Shown: piece after piece, positions 44,036-56,229 of the stretch | How positions within the stretch are numbered: position 1 is the stretch's first letter | How the letters are laid out: each line of letters opens with the position of its first letter | Assembly: GCA_023653785.1 (NCBI GenBank) | Contig: JAMKCH010087972.1 | Coordinates: 84,603 to 148,602, forward strand | Source of the DNA: Ophioderma brevispina | Taxonomy: Eukaryota; Echinodermata; Ophiuroidea; Amphilepidida; Ophiodermatidae | Reading direction: 5' to 3' | Length of the DNA: 64,000 bases | The notes under the pieces: generated by a model | Seen by the model: the letters and a program-made list of their open reading frames with translations, nothing else | Databases searched by the model: none | What the model was told of the DNA's origin: nothing | Program-made: the position numbers and the translations under genes

Positions 44036-44218
44036 ATGAACGTGAAATGTTCTTTCGGGGTCTTTACTGGATTGGCAAGCCTGTTGATATTGTTTGTGTA
44101 TAACCAGAACTCCAACAGGTCAACTTCCTTGATTTCTAGAAAAAGAATGAAAAACGGAATTACTACTGTTAGCCATGTTAGTGAGCAGTTTAAAGTTATA
44201 TCTTCACAAACTTTTTAA
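44036..44218 (+). CDS. Hypothetical 60-aa frame with one membrane segment
   Basis: ATG-initiated frame of 60 codons. A short polar start (MNVK) is followed by one hydrophobic stretch, SFGVFTGLASLLILFVY, then a polar, Ser/Asn-rich tail. This is the layout of a type II membrane anchor, as seen at the start of many Golgi glycosyltransferases and sulfotransferases. No catalytic domain follows. It could be a first coding exon, a small membrane protein or chance; I see no homology. Confidence 0.2.
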   Translation: MNVKCSFGVFTGLASLLILFVYNQNSNRSTSLISRKRMKNGITTVSHVSEQFKVISSQTF

Positions 44219-45049
44219 ATACATCGAAAATATATTTAAACACATATTAGTTTCTGTCTGCTTATGGATCTGCTCTGAAATCAACTCACACTATTCCACA
44301 CCACAATGACCATTTGGAATTTCTGTCTTAGCATGCTTAGCGTGACTGGGCGCCAACATCTGCTATGAAAACTTCATGCGCACCTTGGAGATGTCTGGGG
44401 AAAATCTCCCATGCGACATTCGACTGAGATTTCCTGAGAATGCTGCCCTAAATTTTCTAAGAAATCGTGCTTTTTTGGCATGTACATAATGCCTGTCCAA
44501 ATAATAATTACTGTGTATAATCGCTAGGGTAAGTGTAGGTAATTGGAGACCGTAGTGAATAGGAGACCATTAAGCTGAAAACCAGCCCTACCTGGCTGCA
44601 TTCGCTGCAATGTTGTTATAGCGCTATCTATAGTTGTAACAACATCCCTGCAACATTTACAATGCATCGAAGCTACAGGTCCTTTATTAGAGAAAACTTT
44701 AAACTAGAATTTCACAGGTCTCCTCCGGCTTTCGTCGCTCGCTATATTCAAAGAATATAAGCTGTGGGTCCGCCCAGCCTATCTTCAACTTGCCCTCACA
44801 TGACTTTGACCTTGGGTACAATGACCTTTGACCTCATCAACAAATGAAGGATCCCATGTTGCACAATGACTCAATTTAGAATTTCAACTTTTAGTGTAGT
44901 AGATACATAAGTCCAGAGCAAAAAAAAAAAGAAGGCGAACACGTATTTACGCGATGCGTAAAATATGTCCCCGCCGAATTTTGGGATCATTAACATGCGA
45001 TAAATGCAACTACAATGTATGAAGTCTACAATATGAACACCACACATCC
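44219..45049. other. Intergenic, nothing recognised
   Basis: No gene or repeat partner found. Confidence 0.4.
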
Positions 45050-45330
<281 letters not shown>

Positions 45331-45619
45331 ATTGCAATTCACACAAAAGATGTATGGCAGAGTAGTCTTTCACATAGCGAAGGAATTTTGTATATCCGAT
45401 GTACCGTTTTAGCGATACAGCAATTATGTGTATTTAATTAGCTCATTTGCATACCTGAGCCGTATGCATCGCACACTTTAAAATGTCAAAGAAGATGAGC
45501 ACCACGATATGGCTTTCATGCAGTGAAGGAATTTTGCATATCCGATATACCGTTTTAAAACTTAGTGATTACTCTTATTTTTTGCATAATAATTAGCTCA
45601 ATGTGCATACTTCTTCTTA

Positions 45620-46420
45620 TCGTGTCCAAACACTGTGTCTCTCAATAATATCCAAGCCAGAGATGGGTACAACTTCTGGCTGCTTCACTGGAATTCCGCA
45701 AGGGTCCTTGTTTGTGCATTTGTTGGCTCCAGCCTGTGGGCAACCAAGAGGTGGGTTCCATTGTCTGTGTGCTGTTCCCCACAACCACAGTAGTATCCTG
45801 ATCTGCTTCCAGATAGCCCCACTTCTGCAAGAACCTTAGATCGGCCAATTATTGTTCTCTCAATCTATGAGGCATCGCATTTCAGCCCATGAGAGTCAGC
45901 TCCAGGTGGGAGATGCTCACCCAGGTCAATACCGATATATGTATACTTTGGGGTTGATGACAAGTCTTTTTCTTTCCACAAGCGACCTCTCTTTACCTCC
46001 TTAGAAACTGATTTTTCAAAGATGTTGACTTGCTTAAGAAACCGCTAATTTAGCTCGGTTGGATCAACATAGGGGGTCTTTCACATTGGATACTTGGCAG
46101 CTACGCGCTTGTATGCTCGCTACGCTATGACTGATGTCTGGTGGAGCATCTGCTAGGATGTGTATGTTTTCCGTTGGTGTTTGACGAGGCAATCCTGTGA
46201 TTAGCCGCAGGAGTCATTTAAACGCTGATCAAGCTTCTTATGCCTTGTTATCTTTTTCCCATACAGTGCCAGGGCATCCTCTGCACATGAGTAGCACAGT
46301 GCAAGTGCCGTCGATCTTAGGGTAGTGGTCGAGCAACCAGCCCATCGGGTGCCAGTGAGTTTGTTCAAGATTTTTTGGGGGGCGTTAACATACTTTACTC
46401 TTCGTCTTCTCGATTGGGGG
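45620..46420 (-). pseudogene. Jockey/RTE-like LINE C-terminal relic
   Basis: The minus strand reads APQKILNKLTGTRWAG, STTLRSTALALCYSCAEDAL, KLDQRLNDSC and then DCLVKHQRKTY-type text in shifting frames (46420 to about 46100). It ends with KWGYLEADQDTTVVVGNST and QTMEPTSWLPTGW near 45700-45830. This order (TLRxxxLALxYSxAEY, LNDxxRxxTGC, xxWGxxxxxxC..QTMxHL) is that of the C-terminal third of jockey-type LINE proteins. Multiple stops make it non-functional. Confidence 0.75.
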
Positions 46421-47899
46421 CTATCAGAGAGAGTCGGTCCAAGTAACTCCTATGGTAACAATGGTTATCCACAGTGCTCCATGGGAGTTCCAGACCAGTA
46501 ACTCAATTTTGCCCGAAATCTGCTAATTTGATCAGGTGAAGAACTCTTCAGCCCGCTTCCTTCCAACCAGTTACATCATTATAAAAGTACGCCTTACGGA
46601 ACTCCATAAAACATACCCCAGCCTTGCAGGAAACCTTTCGTAAATTATGCTATTAGATACTTAATTAGCATATTTTTTACACCAAAAATCTAATCAGGTC
46701 GGAACTCATCAACCCTCTTCTTACCACCAGTTCACATCCTCCTGGGCTTACGAACTCCAGATCAATCGCACACAAGTGGGTTAACATTTTTAATTACAGA
46801 CGGACGGACGGACGAACGGACGAGACGCTGCTCATCTCATAGTCCCCGTTCCGAACTCGTTCGGTGTGACCAACAAATCCTGTGGCTACCGTCTGTAGTT
46901 CACGTGATTCATAGAGGTCAAGATTCCCTGCAGTATACTTCAGTATTTCTCTAAAGGACATTTTGATATTCAGGTAAGCATGTCTACAAAAGCTCCAGGC
47001 GTTGGCACAGCCTTAGCATAGCTAGCGGTCCAACCAGATCCTCTAGATCTGAAGCATTTTGCTGGACATACTGGGGAACGTTACCATAGTCTTTGTTTAT
47101 CACCTAGAATTCTCAAAACCCTCTCTGACATTTTCGAGGAAACATTCAATACATTGATTGAACATTCCATACCGTTTTTGGCAAAGACCAGTATCCGTTG
47201 CTTACAAGCACTCTGTTTATGCTTGAAATTGCACATCAAGCACTAATGAATTCAAGAAATTATATCAAACTGGAAGGTTGAGCTCTTAAAACATCATCTT
47301 TAGTTCCTGTCACGATACTATTGCCTCAATGAGACAGTCTGTACATTTTTAAGACTCTCGTCTTTCAACTTCAACTGCATTTCTAAATTACAAAATGAAG
47401 ACTGTAGCACTACACTGGACCATTGTCTCGAGCGATTAATTATTAATTTGCCAGATGAAGTTGGGAATGGATACTAAACTAGGCTAGAACGTGACAGGTG
47501 GTGAAAATAATTTAGACCACCTGCACCAAGGTTACATCATCTGCAGTATCCAAATCTAGAAAAATATCCATCACAAGTATTTTGAGCGGACAAAGCATTA
47601 CGTTGAAACTAGCCCACGTATTCATAATGTTGAGACTTAAGTAAATGTGTCATAGTCCTTGTGAGGTGCCAGCTTAGGAAATGAATTATTAGCAGTTCGA
47701 ACATGAGATATACTGTTGTCAACAAGATCCCTCAAGAAATGTTGAATTTTTGTGGAGGCAAGCAGTGTGTTCTACAATGCTGTTTACGGTACCAATAGAA
47801 ACTCAAATCTGCTCTTTATTATTTGTTTTGTTCCAATGTGGTCTTTTTTCTTCCAGAGATTTCATACAGTTCCTGGATGTGATTTTCAACAGTTGTGGA
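46421..47899. other. Intergenic, nothing recognised
   Basis: No gene. A (GGAC)n word lies at about 46800-46825. Confidence 0.4.
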
Positions 47900-48871
47900 C
47901 ATAGAAAGAAATGTCTGCTGCTCAAAGCGGAACCAGCAGAAAGAAGAGAAAAGAGAAAGGGGGGGGAAAGAGGAAGGGAGGCCTTCGACGGCAAGACACG
48001 GCAATTCCCCATAAGCCTTGTATTGGGAAATCTCGTGAGTCTTGTCCCTCCGGTAAGTTTATGGTACGCCCATTGCCTTACAAGAATTTAGAGAGAGACT
48101 ATAGGTATACATAACTATATCCATCTCTTTTATTGAGTCAATTAAAAACATCTATTACTGAAATAATATAAAAAACTGAATCAACGCTTTCAAACGTCCT
48201 AAAGCCCAAAATTAATACCAGATTGAGAGTATATCAAAATGCGTTCTTATATGTTCTCTGTATCATCACATGACAAATCTTTGATCTTCGTGAATGTATT
48301 TCGTTGGTAAGCTGAGCCAGAGGTAATTTTCAATATCGGAAAGAGGGCGTTGTGAACCAGAGTTCGGGGATTTGGTCAAGCGTATCACTGACGCTTTCGC
48401 TGCACGCGATCAGACGTATTATTTGATTCTCCCGTTTTATCTTTACTATTGGCCAGGTCAACAGGTCAACTGCGAATCTGGGAGTTCCAAACAACAATTA
48501 TCAGGGAAATTCTGCGAGTCAAGTGCCCAGCAGGTAGTGGGTGCTGGTGATATATTAAATCAGTTTCGTGAATTAGCCGGTTTTTGGATCCGTCTCTGTC
48601 GAATTTAGAAAGGAGACAGACAAGAAGCAGCAGAAAGCACTGACAAAGTTGATAACTGAACAAAAAAGCTTCTGAGGTTGATTTCCGTTTTAAGGGTAAT
48701 AAATCCCAGTTTGAATTTAACTCGGGTGTTGTGTTGGTAGCGGAGGAGGCGGATACGTTGGGAGAAGAAGCGAAAGGAGTAGTTTATGCTGTCAAACCTC
48801 TGATTTCTGATACTATAGAGAGCCTGAAGAAAAAAACAAACTAATTCCGTATTGCTGACAAAAGCGAGGCG

Positions 48872-49235
48872 GTTGGCTGCCATTTTTATTACAGTTTAAT
48901 TTGTTTATTTTTTTCTATTTTTTTGAATAAGCTATCCTATGAGTTACTTCACCAAATATTATGGTATAGCTACACTTAATTGTAGTCTTCTGTGTGCGAG
49001 CTTCCTCTTTCTTTGGTTTAACTAATACGGTATGGGTAGTTGCGAAATCATCGATTCCGTTTCCTTTATAATGGTTATAACGGTTTCGTTGTCAATACTG
49101 ATTGTGTATGTATGCTGCCTTCAAGCAAGGTATAGTCGTATGAATAGATTGCGCAGTTTCAGTGGCGGTTTGTGATAATACCTCTTTGGTTTAACTAATT
49201 GTTTATGATTAGCCTCGATTTATTAACGTTCGGAG
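48872..49235 (+). other. Intron-like gap in the Gag relic (GT...AG)
   Basis: Removing 48872-49235 joins IADKSEA directly and in frame to HVKEYTA, giving a Gag-like continuation. The removed piece starts GT and ends AG. It could be an intron or a later insertion. Confidence 0.4.
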
Positions 49236-49376
49236 CATGTCAAAGAATATACAGCGAGAACTAGCAGTGATTCCGACGACGAAAAAGGAATTCGTCAAGC
49301 CCAAGCCAGAGCCATGCGGTAAGAAGCGAGCAGCGAGTAAGGCGTCTGCTCGTCAAACGTCGGCGTCAGCGTCCAG

Positions 49377-49435
49377 GTTTGTCTGAGTCACCTTGGCTTA
49401 TCATTCTAATGATTTTTTTTTCGTGAATTTAACAG
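49377..49435 (+). other. Intron-like 59-bp gap (GT...AACAG)
   Basis: It starts CCAG|GTTTGT and ends with a T-rich tract then AACAG. It lies between the basic/Ser-Ala-rich region and the zinc-knuckle region of the retrotransposon relic. Confidence 0.35.
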
Positions 49436-52400
49436 CAAAAGTAGATTCAGTGGAGTTTGCAAGCCAAGCGTCACGATATCTGTTCAGCTGCGAAAAAACA
49501 GGTTCACTGGAGAAGAACACTGCGGGGCAGTATAATAAGCCAAGCCCAACTCCTTCCAAAGATGGAAGTAGCAAACTCCAGTGGTAGTGGTTTGCTGGAA
49601 GTGAAAGGTAAAGTAGCCAGATGGTTTATGTTTTGTTTGTGCCATAGTTGCAGTGTTTAATTTATATATCAGCGTTACGATTTGGAATCTCGGCCAAGCG
49701 TTTGCTTGTGCGTTGCCTGCAAACATAGCTTGATTGTAACTAAGGCTAGTATTGTCAAGAACCTAGTTTTAATTTTTGATAGTTCTTTCTACGTTCGGTA
49801 TTTATTTCTTCTCTACAGAGTTCCTTGTGATGAAGGTCTAGTCTGACCTAATGGCACGCAATGATAATACGATTTGACCATTTTTGATAAGAATTACTCG
49901 ATGATGAACAGGGTTGCCCCCCAGCGAGCCAATCGTAAAAGGACGACGTTTTGAAAGTGATTTATTGTGAGTTTTGGCAGAGTATTGGAAGCTAATCCGG
50001 TTCCCCTTGGTGACGGACATCATTCGCAGAGGGTACAAGCCATGCCCTTTATTCTACGCCTCCATCCAAGGTGCTAAAGAATAACAAATCTGCATTAATA
50101 ACAGTTGACTTTGTGGACACAAGGCTTAATCTGAACTTTCTAAGCGTAAAGACCTTATAATCAGAGTAGTCATTCAACCATGTTATTGCAATAACCCTTG
50201 CTGTCCTGTCCTGTACAAAAGTCTGGCAAAAAGGCTAACCTCCTAATCTTGATCTTAATAATGTAAGCAAGTACCTGTGGAAGGATAAGATTAAGTTTGA
50301 CGATTGGAAAGTTGCACTGTCAATTTATGAAAGGGTAGATTTTTTTTTTCCTTGATTTTATAATCCGCGATACCACATATTGAGCATTTTCCCGATCATT
50401 GTCAAATCTTAGTTTTGCGTGGTCGTTCTGGTTGATTTGTTACATATTATTCTTTCCTTGCTGTTACCGTTTGGTCTTTCTACCGCCCACCTTACGTTTT
50501 TACAAAGGTTTGAGCCGCTTGCTTAATAATGGCCGGCAACAAGGTTTTTCCGCGTGGTGTATCTGAGAGGGCTGGCGGTTTAGAGAGCCTTCAGGAGCTT
50601 TCGGAGGAGATCGCTCCCCCCCCCCCAAAAGAAAGGCCTGATCTTCTCAAGACGGGCTTAGTTCCGAACAAAGAAAAATCCGATTATGTAGGGTACCTAC
50701 ACCAAGAGCGTTAGTGTGGCTTAGGTATTAGAATGGAAGCTTTTGGAGGGTTACATTTCGGTTAACCGCAAGAGAATTAAAGATTGGTTTAATACAGTTC
50801 ATTGATGAGTGTGCTTGCAAAATTCAATCGCCATATGTTTACCGCCTCGTAACGTAGACATCTATTACCGGACCAGGTAATTCATTAGGTCCGGTTATGG
50901 AAATTTCTCAACTGAAACTAGATACTTGCCATTTTAGCAAATTGTGAACAGGAATTCATTGGGATACGTTACAAGCCCAAGTGTGATGTAAGCTTATAGA
51001 AGAATTGCATGTTTTTGAGAAGTCAGAAGATGCTCACTTAAATAAACGGTTGTGTTTGAATATTCTCGTCCACAGTTGTTGATGACAACAGATGCGAGCC
51101 AAGTTGGTTATGCAGTGATGCCGGCACGGTTGCCAGTGGTGAGATTGTTGCACAAAGGAATGGGATGAAAGGAAAGCTGTAAGACAAGCTCCACTTGGAA
51201 GGCGAAGCCAAGGCGATTCTTTTTGTCTCTACAAGCATTTGCACCGAAATTAACTGGTAAAGTAGTGAAGTATTTCACGATACCAGCAGGGTGTCTCAGT
51301 GTTTAACAGCGGGGACAGAATGCGTGCGGAGCTTCTGCTTTGAGTTGGACATTTTTTAATTTGTAGGGAGCCGCCATTCATTAGAATGATGTACAATGGT
51401 TCTAGAGATTTGAATACGTTGACTGATTGTGATTAGTCGTGAAAATAGCCTATGATGACTGGGGGGTTTCCACCGATTTTTCAAATTTATTTGATAACGA
51501 TCTCGGGGTCCCCATTATGTGGATAGCGATTTGCAGATGAGCCTCAATGCTAAACCCCAAATTCAATTCCAAATTCTGAAGGATCCGGTACAAGCAGTGG
51601 AGTTGCGTTTGAGCTGTGATTGGGCGGACCAAATGAGAACAACTGGTTGCGTTTCCCCGAATTACTAGGTGGTGATGGTATGCAGACATTAAGCTTCTGT
51701 CATGCTCGAGTTCCTTAATTGTCCAGAATGGGCCTTCAGAGCCTTTTTGCGCCTTTGCTTTTTCTCACATAGTTCTTTTCATTTTTGAGTCAGGCATGTT
51801 ATGAGGTTTTTTATGACCGAGAGGGATCTTTTATTCAAGGAAGCGAATAAGAATTCCTTTTTGGTTCACACGTTCACTATCTTCTGAAGTGCTATTATAA
51901 GGCTTGTAGATCAATGATTGTGTTTGCACGCCATATGCACACTTACGTAAAGGCAGGCTGTATATTGTAATTAATGCTGTATGGCTTGGATAGTCTTGAT
52001 TATTCGAGTTCTCATGTTGATATGTTGTCCAATTCTATCACCCGATTGTAGCTGAGATTATGACGATGGCTTTTGTGTTTTTATATGCCGTATAGGCAAG
52101 GATGGACCGCATTGACTATCTGTTAAGTGAGATATACATTCGAGTGGATATTAGGACCGATGGTCATTTGCAACATTTCAGTTGTGAAAGGTTACATGGC
52201 CTGAATAGCCATGGGAAAGCGGATGAAATGTGAGTTAGGTTTGGCCATATGATTGAAGTTTATACGCCGTTGGGTGATTTTTTATTTCTTCAGATTGTGG
52301 GTGATCAAGAGTTATAATGCCCTATGCAAGATATCTTTAAAAGCATCTAGAGGCTCCTAAACACAGCTAAAAAGTATGACTATGCTTTTTCCGCCCAGGG

Positions 52401-53310
52401 GGAGACAGTGGTGAGATGACACAATGATAAATTCCTTACAGCCCAGAATAAAATGTGTTGCCGATATTTTTTGTTTACTGTTATAACAGTAATGCCCTTA
52501 CTAAAGTTGAAAACGGCATTTTTATGCACTGAAGTGGCGTCATGACTGTTTGATAAATTGTGTGCCGAACCCTTTGCTGAACACAAATTTTTGGTAATGT
52601 TCTTCAATGTATTAGGGACCTTAGCTACGACCAATAGGTAAAGAAGAGCCAATTATCAGGTAGTCTGAAGAGCTATTGTGGTAAAGTTTGATCTCCCAGT
52701 ACTAATGAACCATAAGGTATGCACGATGTGCTTTGTCCTACGCAGGGTTTTTTGCGATATGATGAGATTATCCATATACGTAGGCCTGTTGTGTATGTTC
52801 ATATTTTCTTTCTCATGTAAAACATATTTTTATTAAGAGTAAACTGATATTTTCAGACACGGAGCATGGGTTTTGGTGGCTGCTACGAGGTTCAATACCT
52901 GTCCTGTTAAATGTTAAGAAAATATCTCCCTTTGACAGTGCAGGTTGCACATTGATGATACGGATGAGGTTTCTGTAAGCTCCGACACTTTGAGTTATTG
53001 AATAGAGCTCTTAACAAGTACAAATGAGATCTGCAGATAGGCAATTCCTATTCTACCTGTTTTGTTTGGAGTTATTTAAAGTGCCTTATTTTCAGTTGGT
53101 TTGAACCCTAAGCACTTTGGACTCCACAGCCTGAGGGCTGGAGCAGGGCTTCAGCCAGCAGCATCTATGGGTATACCCGACAGGCTTTCAAAAAACATGG
53201 ACGCTGGCGTTCTGAAACCGCCAATGATAGGCATGTCAACGATTATTTGCCAGAGTAGACTCTCTGTTCCCTTCACCTGGGTATAACTTATTGTATTTCA
53301 TTATGCCATG

Positions 53311-54715
53311 GGAGTTTGTATTTTCTAATGTATTCTGATAGCAGGTTTGCATTTTGTGTGGAATGTTTGAAAACATGAAAATGATGCCTGAGAGTATATT
53401 GTGGTTATTGTCTTTTTTTCCGTTCTTTAGTGCCGAATCTATTGGGACTACAGAGGTGTGTCCATCGCTTGCATCGAAGCACGTGTTCCCCATGTAGTGT
53501 CTAATAATTAATGGTTATCTTTCGGTGAGAGAATGGCGCCGAGGCGGGCATGTGAAAATATTTATTCTCGGTTAAGATTGCGAATTAGAGAATAATAATG
53601 GTAGGTTAGCAATGGACTTTATTCGATGACCAGCAGTAATTACCGCGAAGCCAAGGTGGGCGATCTGTATTCTTTTTCTTTATTCCATAACTTAAGGTGG
53701 TACGAATTATCGATTCTTCCGGGAATTGTACTTAAAGTTTATAAAGGGTATTGTCTTTTTATTGGTGCTGATTAAAATCTAATATAAAAAAGAGGGTTCA
53801 CGACGACTTTCGTTTTCGAGAATATTACGTTATAAAAACATTTTTTTGCCAAAATTTGTACACATTCTATGGCGAAATGTGATAAAAATGATCGCACCTT
53901 AAAATCGATCACAACAAGGAAACACTTCCTGGATTTTTCTAATTTTAACTTGTCCGAGGCCCCAACCACCATACGTCACAAAAATTAAATAAAATGCGGG
54001 ATAGTAATCAATCTGAACCCGAACTTTTTTTAAAACAGTGTGGAAATTAGTCATTTTTCAATCTGATGCAATTTTTTCAAAGATTTGCCTAAAAAGGTCA
54101 TCAGAAATTTAATTTGACACCAACTCTGCATCTCTGGTTTTACCCATGGGCCCTCTTTTCGGCAAATATGTATAGATATGGGTCCTACTTCTAGACTTTG
54201 GTAGGCCACTCATAAACCAAACTTGGAGGCCCCGATTACTTGTTGCGGCCCGCAATAGTTATGGATCAACCGTGCGGCCCCTGCTGTCAAAGGGTTGACC
54301 ACCCCTGCGATACCAGTATCATAGGGACATTCAGAGACGAATGAACCTTGTTGAATGAAAACAGTACTAACTAAAATAACTAACTAAATAATAAAAAACT
54401 ATAAACCTAAATAAATAACTAATAAATAAAATACATTTCGAGATTGGAAACTATGTGTTGACTTTTCGCCCCCCGTTTTCAACTAATTTGCCTTTGCTCT
54501 GATTCGTTTGTCCTCAAATTTTCTCATTTCTCGATGTTATTGAACTTGCTTTTCTTTCAGCTCATTCTGAGCTTAGGGTTTGGAATTAGTTTGTTAAGTC
54601 TAGCTGTTACTCTCTTCTCCAAACTTTTTTCTTCATTTTAGCCAAATACTTTAGAGCTTAGGATGAGTGACAATGAATGCATGAGATGCTCAACTGGACA
54701 CACTGGATACCAACA
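53311..54715. other. Intergenic, nothing recognised
   Basis: No gene-like frame. A short AAATAAATAACT-type low-complexity stretch lies near 54370-54435. Confidence 0.4.
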
Positions 54716-55050
54716 AGGATGAGGCCCAAAAAAAAAAATTGTTGATGTCCTCGTCCGACCGACCCTAAATTTGGAAATCAAGAAAAAAATAAAAAGTTTT
54801 TTTCTTTTTACTGTGCAAAAGAAAGAAATAACCGACCCTATTTTGGGAAATTCCTAAAAACTTTTTTTTGTTTTTTCAAATTTTAACTTTAAAAGTAAAA
54901 AAATTGATGTTTAAACCGTTTTTAGCATGTTAGTGGGGTTTCATAATGTAAAAATGCATTTTTGAGAGTAAGTAAGAATCAACTTGATTTGTAGTGTTTG
55001 ATTAACGTTATTAATACAACAAACATGTTTCAATACAGTTGCTATTGACA

Positions 55051-55084
<34 letters not shown>

Positions 55085-55160
55085 GTTCCGATCCGACCGA
55101 AACCCCCAACTAAAAAAAGTCATCTAGGAAATGCAAACATTTTTTTTTTTTGGCCTGATG
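54716..55160. mobile_element. Element with poly-A-containing inverted ends
   Basis: The left end is 'gaggcccaaaaaaaaaaatt' and the right end 'tttttttttttggcctgat', inverted to each other (AGGCC plus an A run). Both inner flanks carry 'ccgaccgaccct'/'ccgatccgaccgaaac' text, and an A run lies at about 55053-55081. No coding capacity. A non-autonomous repeat is the likely identity. Confidence 0.65.
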
Positions 55161-56229
55161 TTTGCCTTAATTACGAAAAACATCAGGAGGGGTGGTTACC
55201 ACCCTCCCCTTGGGCGTGAATTGTAGTAGAAAACCCTTGGGTGGACGAGGGTAATCCTTGAAATGTGTTAAAACATGCTGGTATCCTTTGCGACACATTT
55301 TGACCCTTCACTATTTTCGACCCTGCTCCTGTGTAACCTTACCCCAATTACAGCTGTACTACTTGATTTGGCAAACTTTTGATACTTTTACTCAAGACAA
55401 ATTATGGAGAATAGATCTGTTGCAATAGTTTTAGATTAGTTTTAATTCATTATGTTTCCTAATTTGATTGGCCTATCAAAACCGGAAAAAATAATCGCAA
55501 CGTGAATATTAATTGCATTAAATTAATGCAAATTTATATAGGAAAACCTAAAGTTACGGTTACTGTGTGCAAATAATATACAGGGTGTGTTAGGACATTA
55601 TTATTACATAAAGTAGTTGTGCTGCTTCTCACATGCAATTATTGTTCTCAAAATAACCAATTGGTGTGACCAATGGGATATCACCATTGATTGATATTAT
55701 TACACTCTATTATTGACAACAAACCGTAACTAAAGGTTATCAGCCACAAAACTGGTCAATGAGACTGTATGACTTTTAATGACCCCAAACTGAACTCTAC
55801 TACCAAATAATATTCAAATATGTAGATCATTTTAGCACTTTACACGTCCCCAGCTTAATTGATACTAAAAACTTGATATGATTATTTAAAGTAATATTTT
55901 AATATTACTCCGAAAAATATTGTATAAAAAGGGGCCTCTACTTATGACGTCATAATGTTTGGTCTATTTTAGGGCACCCTTTCTGAATTGCTTTACATAC
56001 CCGAGAAGGTTTTTATGCTTTCATGCTTATTGTCCAATAAGTTGCGGCGATTAGTGGTGAAAAATTATGAGTTAGCTACTTTACTAACAAATATCGGCGC
56101 GAAACTTAATGGGGTTTAGTAGATGAAAAATTTATTACCTGGAATTTATAAACTTAAATCGGGTCTCCCCTTTAATACAAGTTAACGACGGGAAAAAATA
56201 TACGGAAACCCATTGCCATAACCCGGCAC
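55161..56229. other. Intergenic, nothing recognised
   Basis: AT-rich. A small palindrome GGGTGGTTACCACCC lies near 55180. No gene seen. Confidence 0.4.

Larger units (their letters stand above)
47900..53310 (+). pseudogene. Degenerate DIRS-type tyrosine-recombinase retrotransposon
   Basis: Domain order is that of DIRS-like retrotransposons, with frames shifting and stops throughout. Gag-like text: KGNKSQFEFNSG (near 48690) and IADKSEA (48851-48871), then VKEYTA near 49239 and SSDSDDEKGIRQAQARAMR. A decayed CCHC knuckle (FSCEKTG/HWRR) lies near 49485-49525. Reverse transcriptase start: KGRRFESDLL (about 49930), KDKIKFDDWKVAL (50281-50319), with parts to about 51010. RNase H-like: LLMTTDASQVGY (TDAS 51088-51099) and LQAFAPKLTGKVVKYF (about 51225-51275). 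Linker text, WGP-like, HYVDSDLQ, runs to about 51550. Tyrosine recombinase end: NPKHFGLHSLRAG, with the conserved HSLR at 53125-53136, then GIPDRLSK. No complete catalytic RT core remains. The class call is an inference from this order. Confidence 0.8.

Noticed and set aside
47750..48114. Lys/Arg-rich frames as a separate gene
   Set aside because: They abut Gag-like text of the DIRS-type relic and cannot be separated from it; they could at most be its 5' end.
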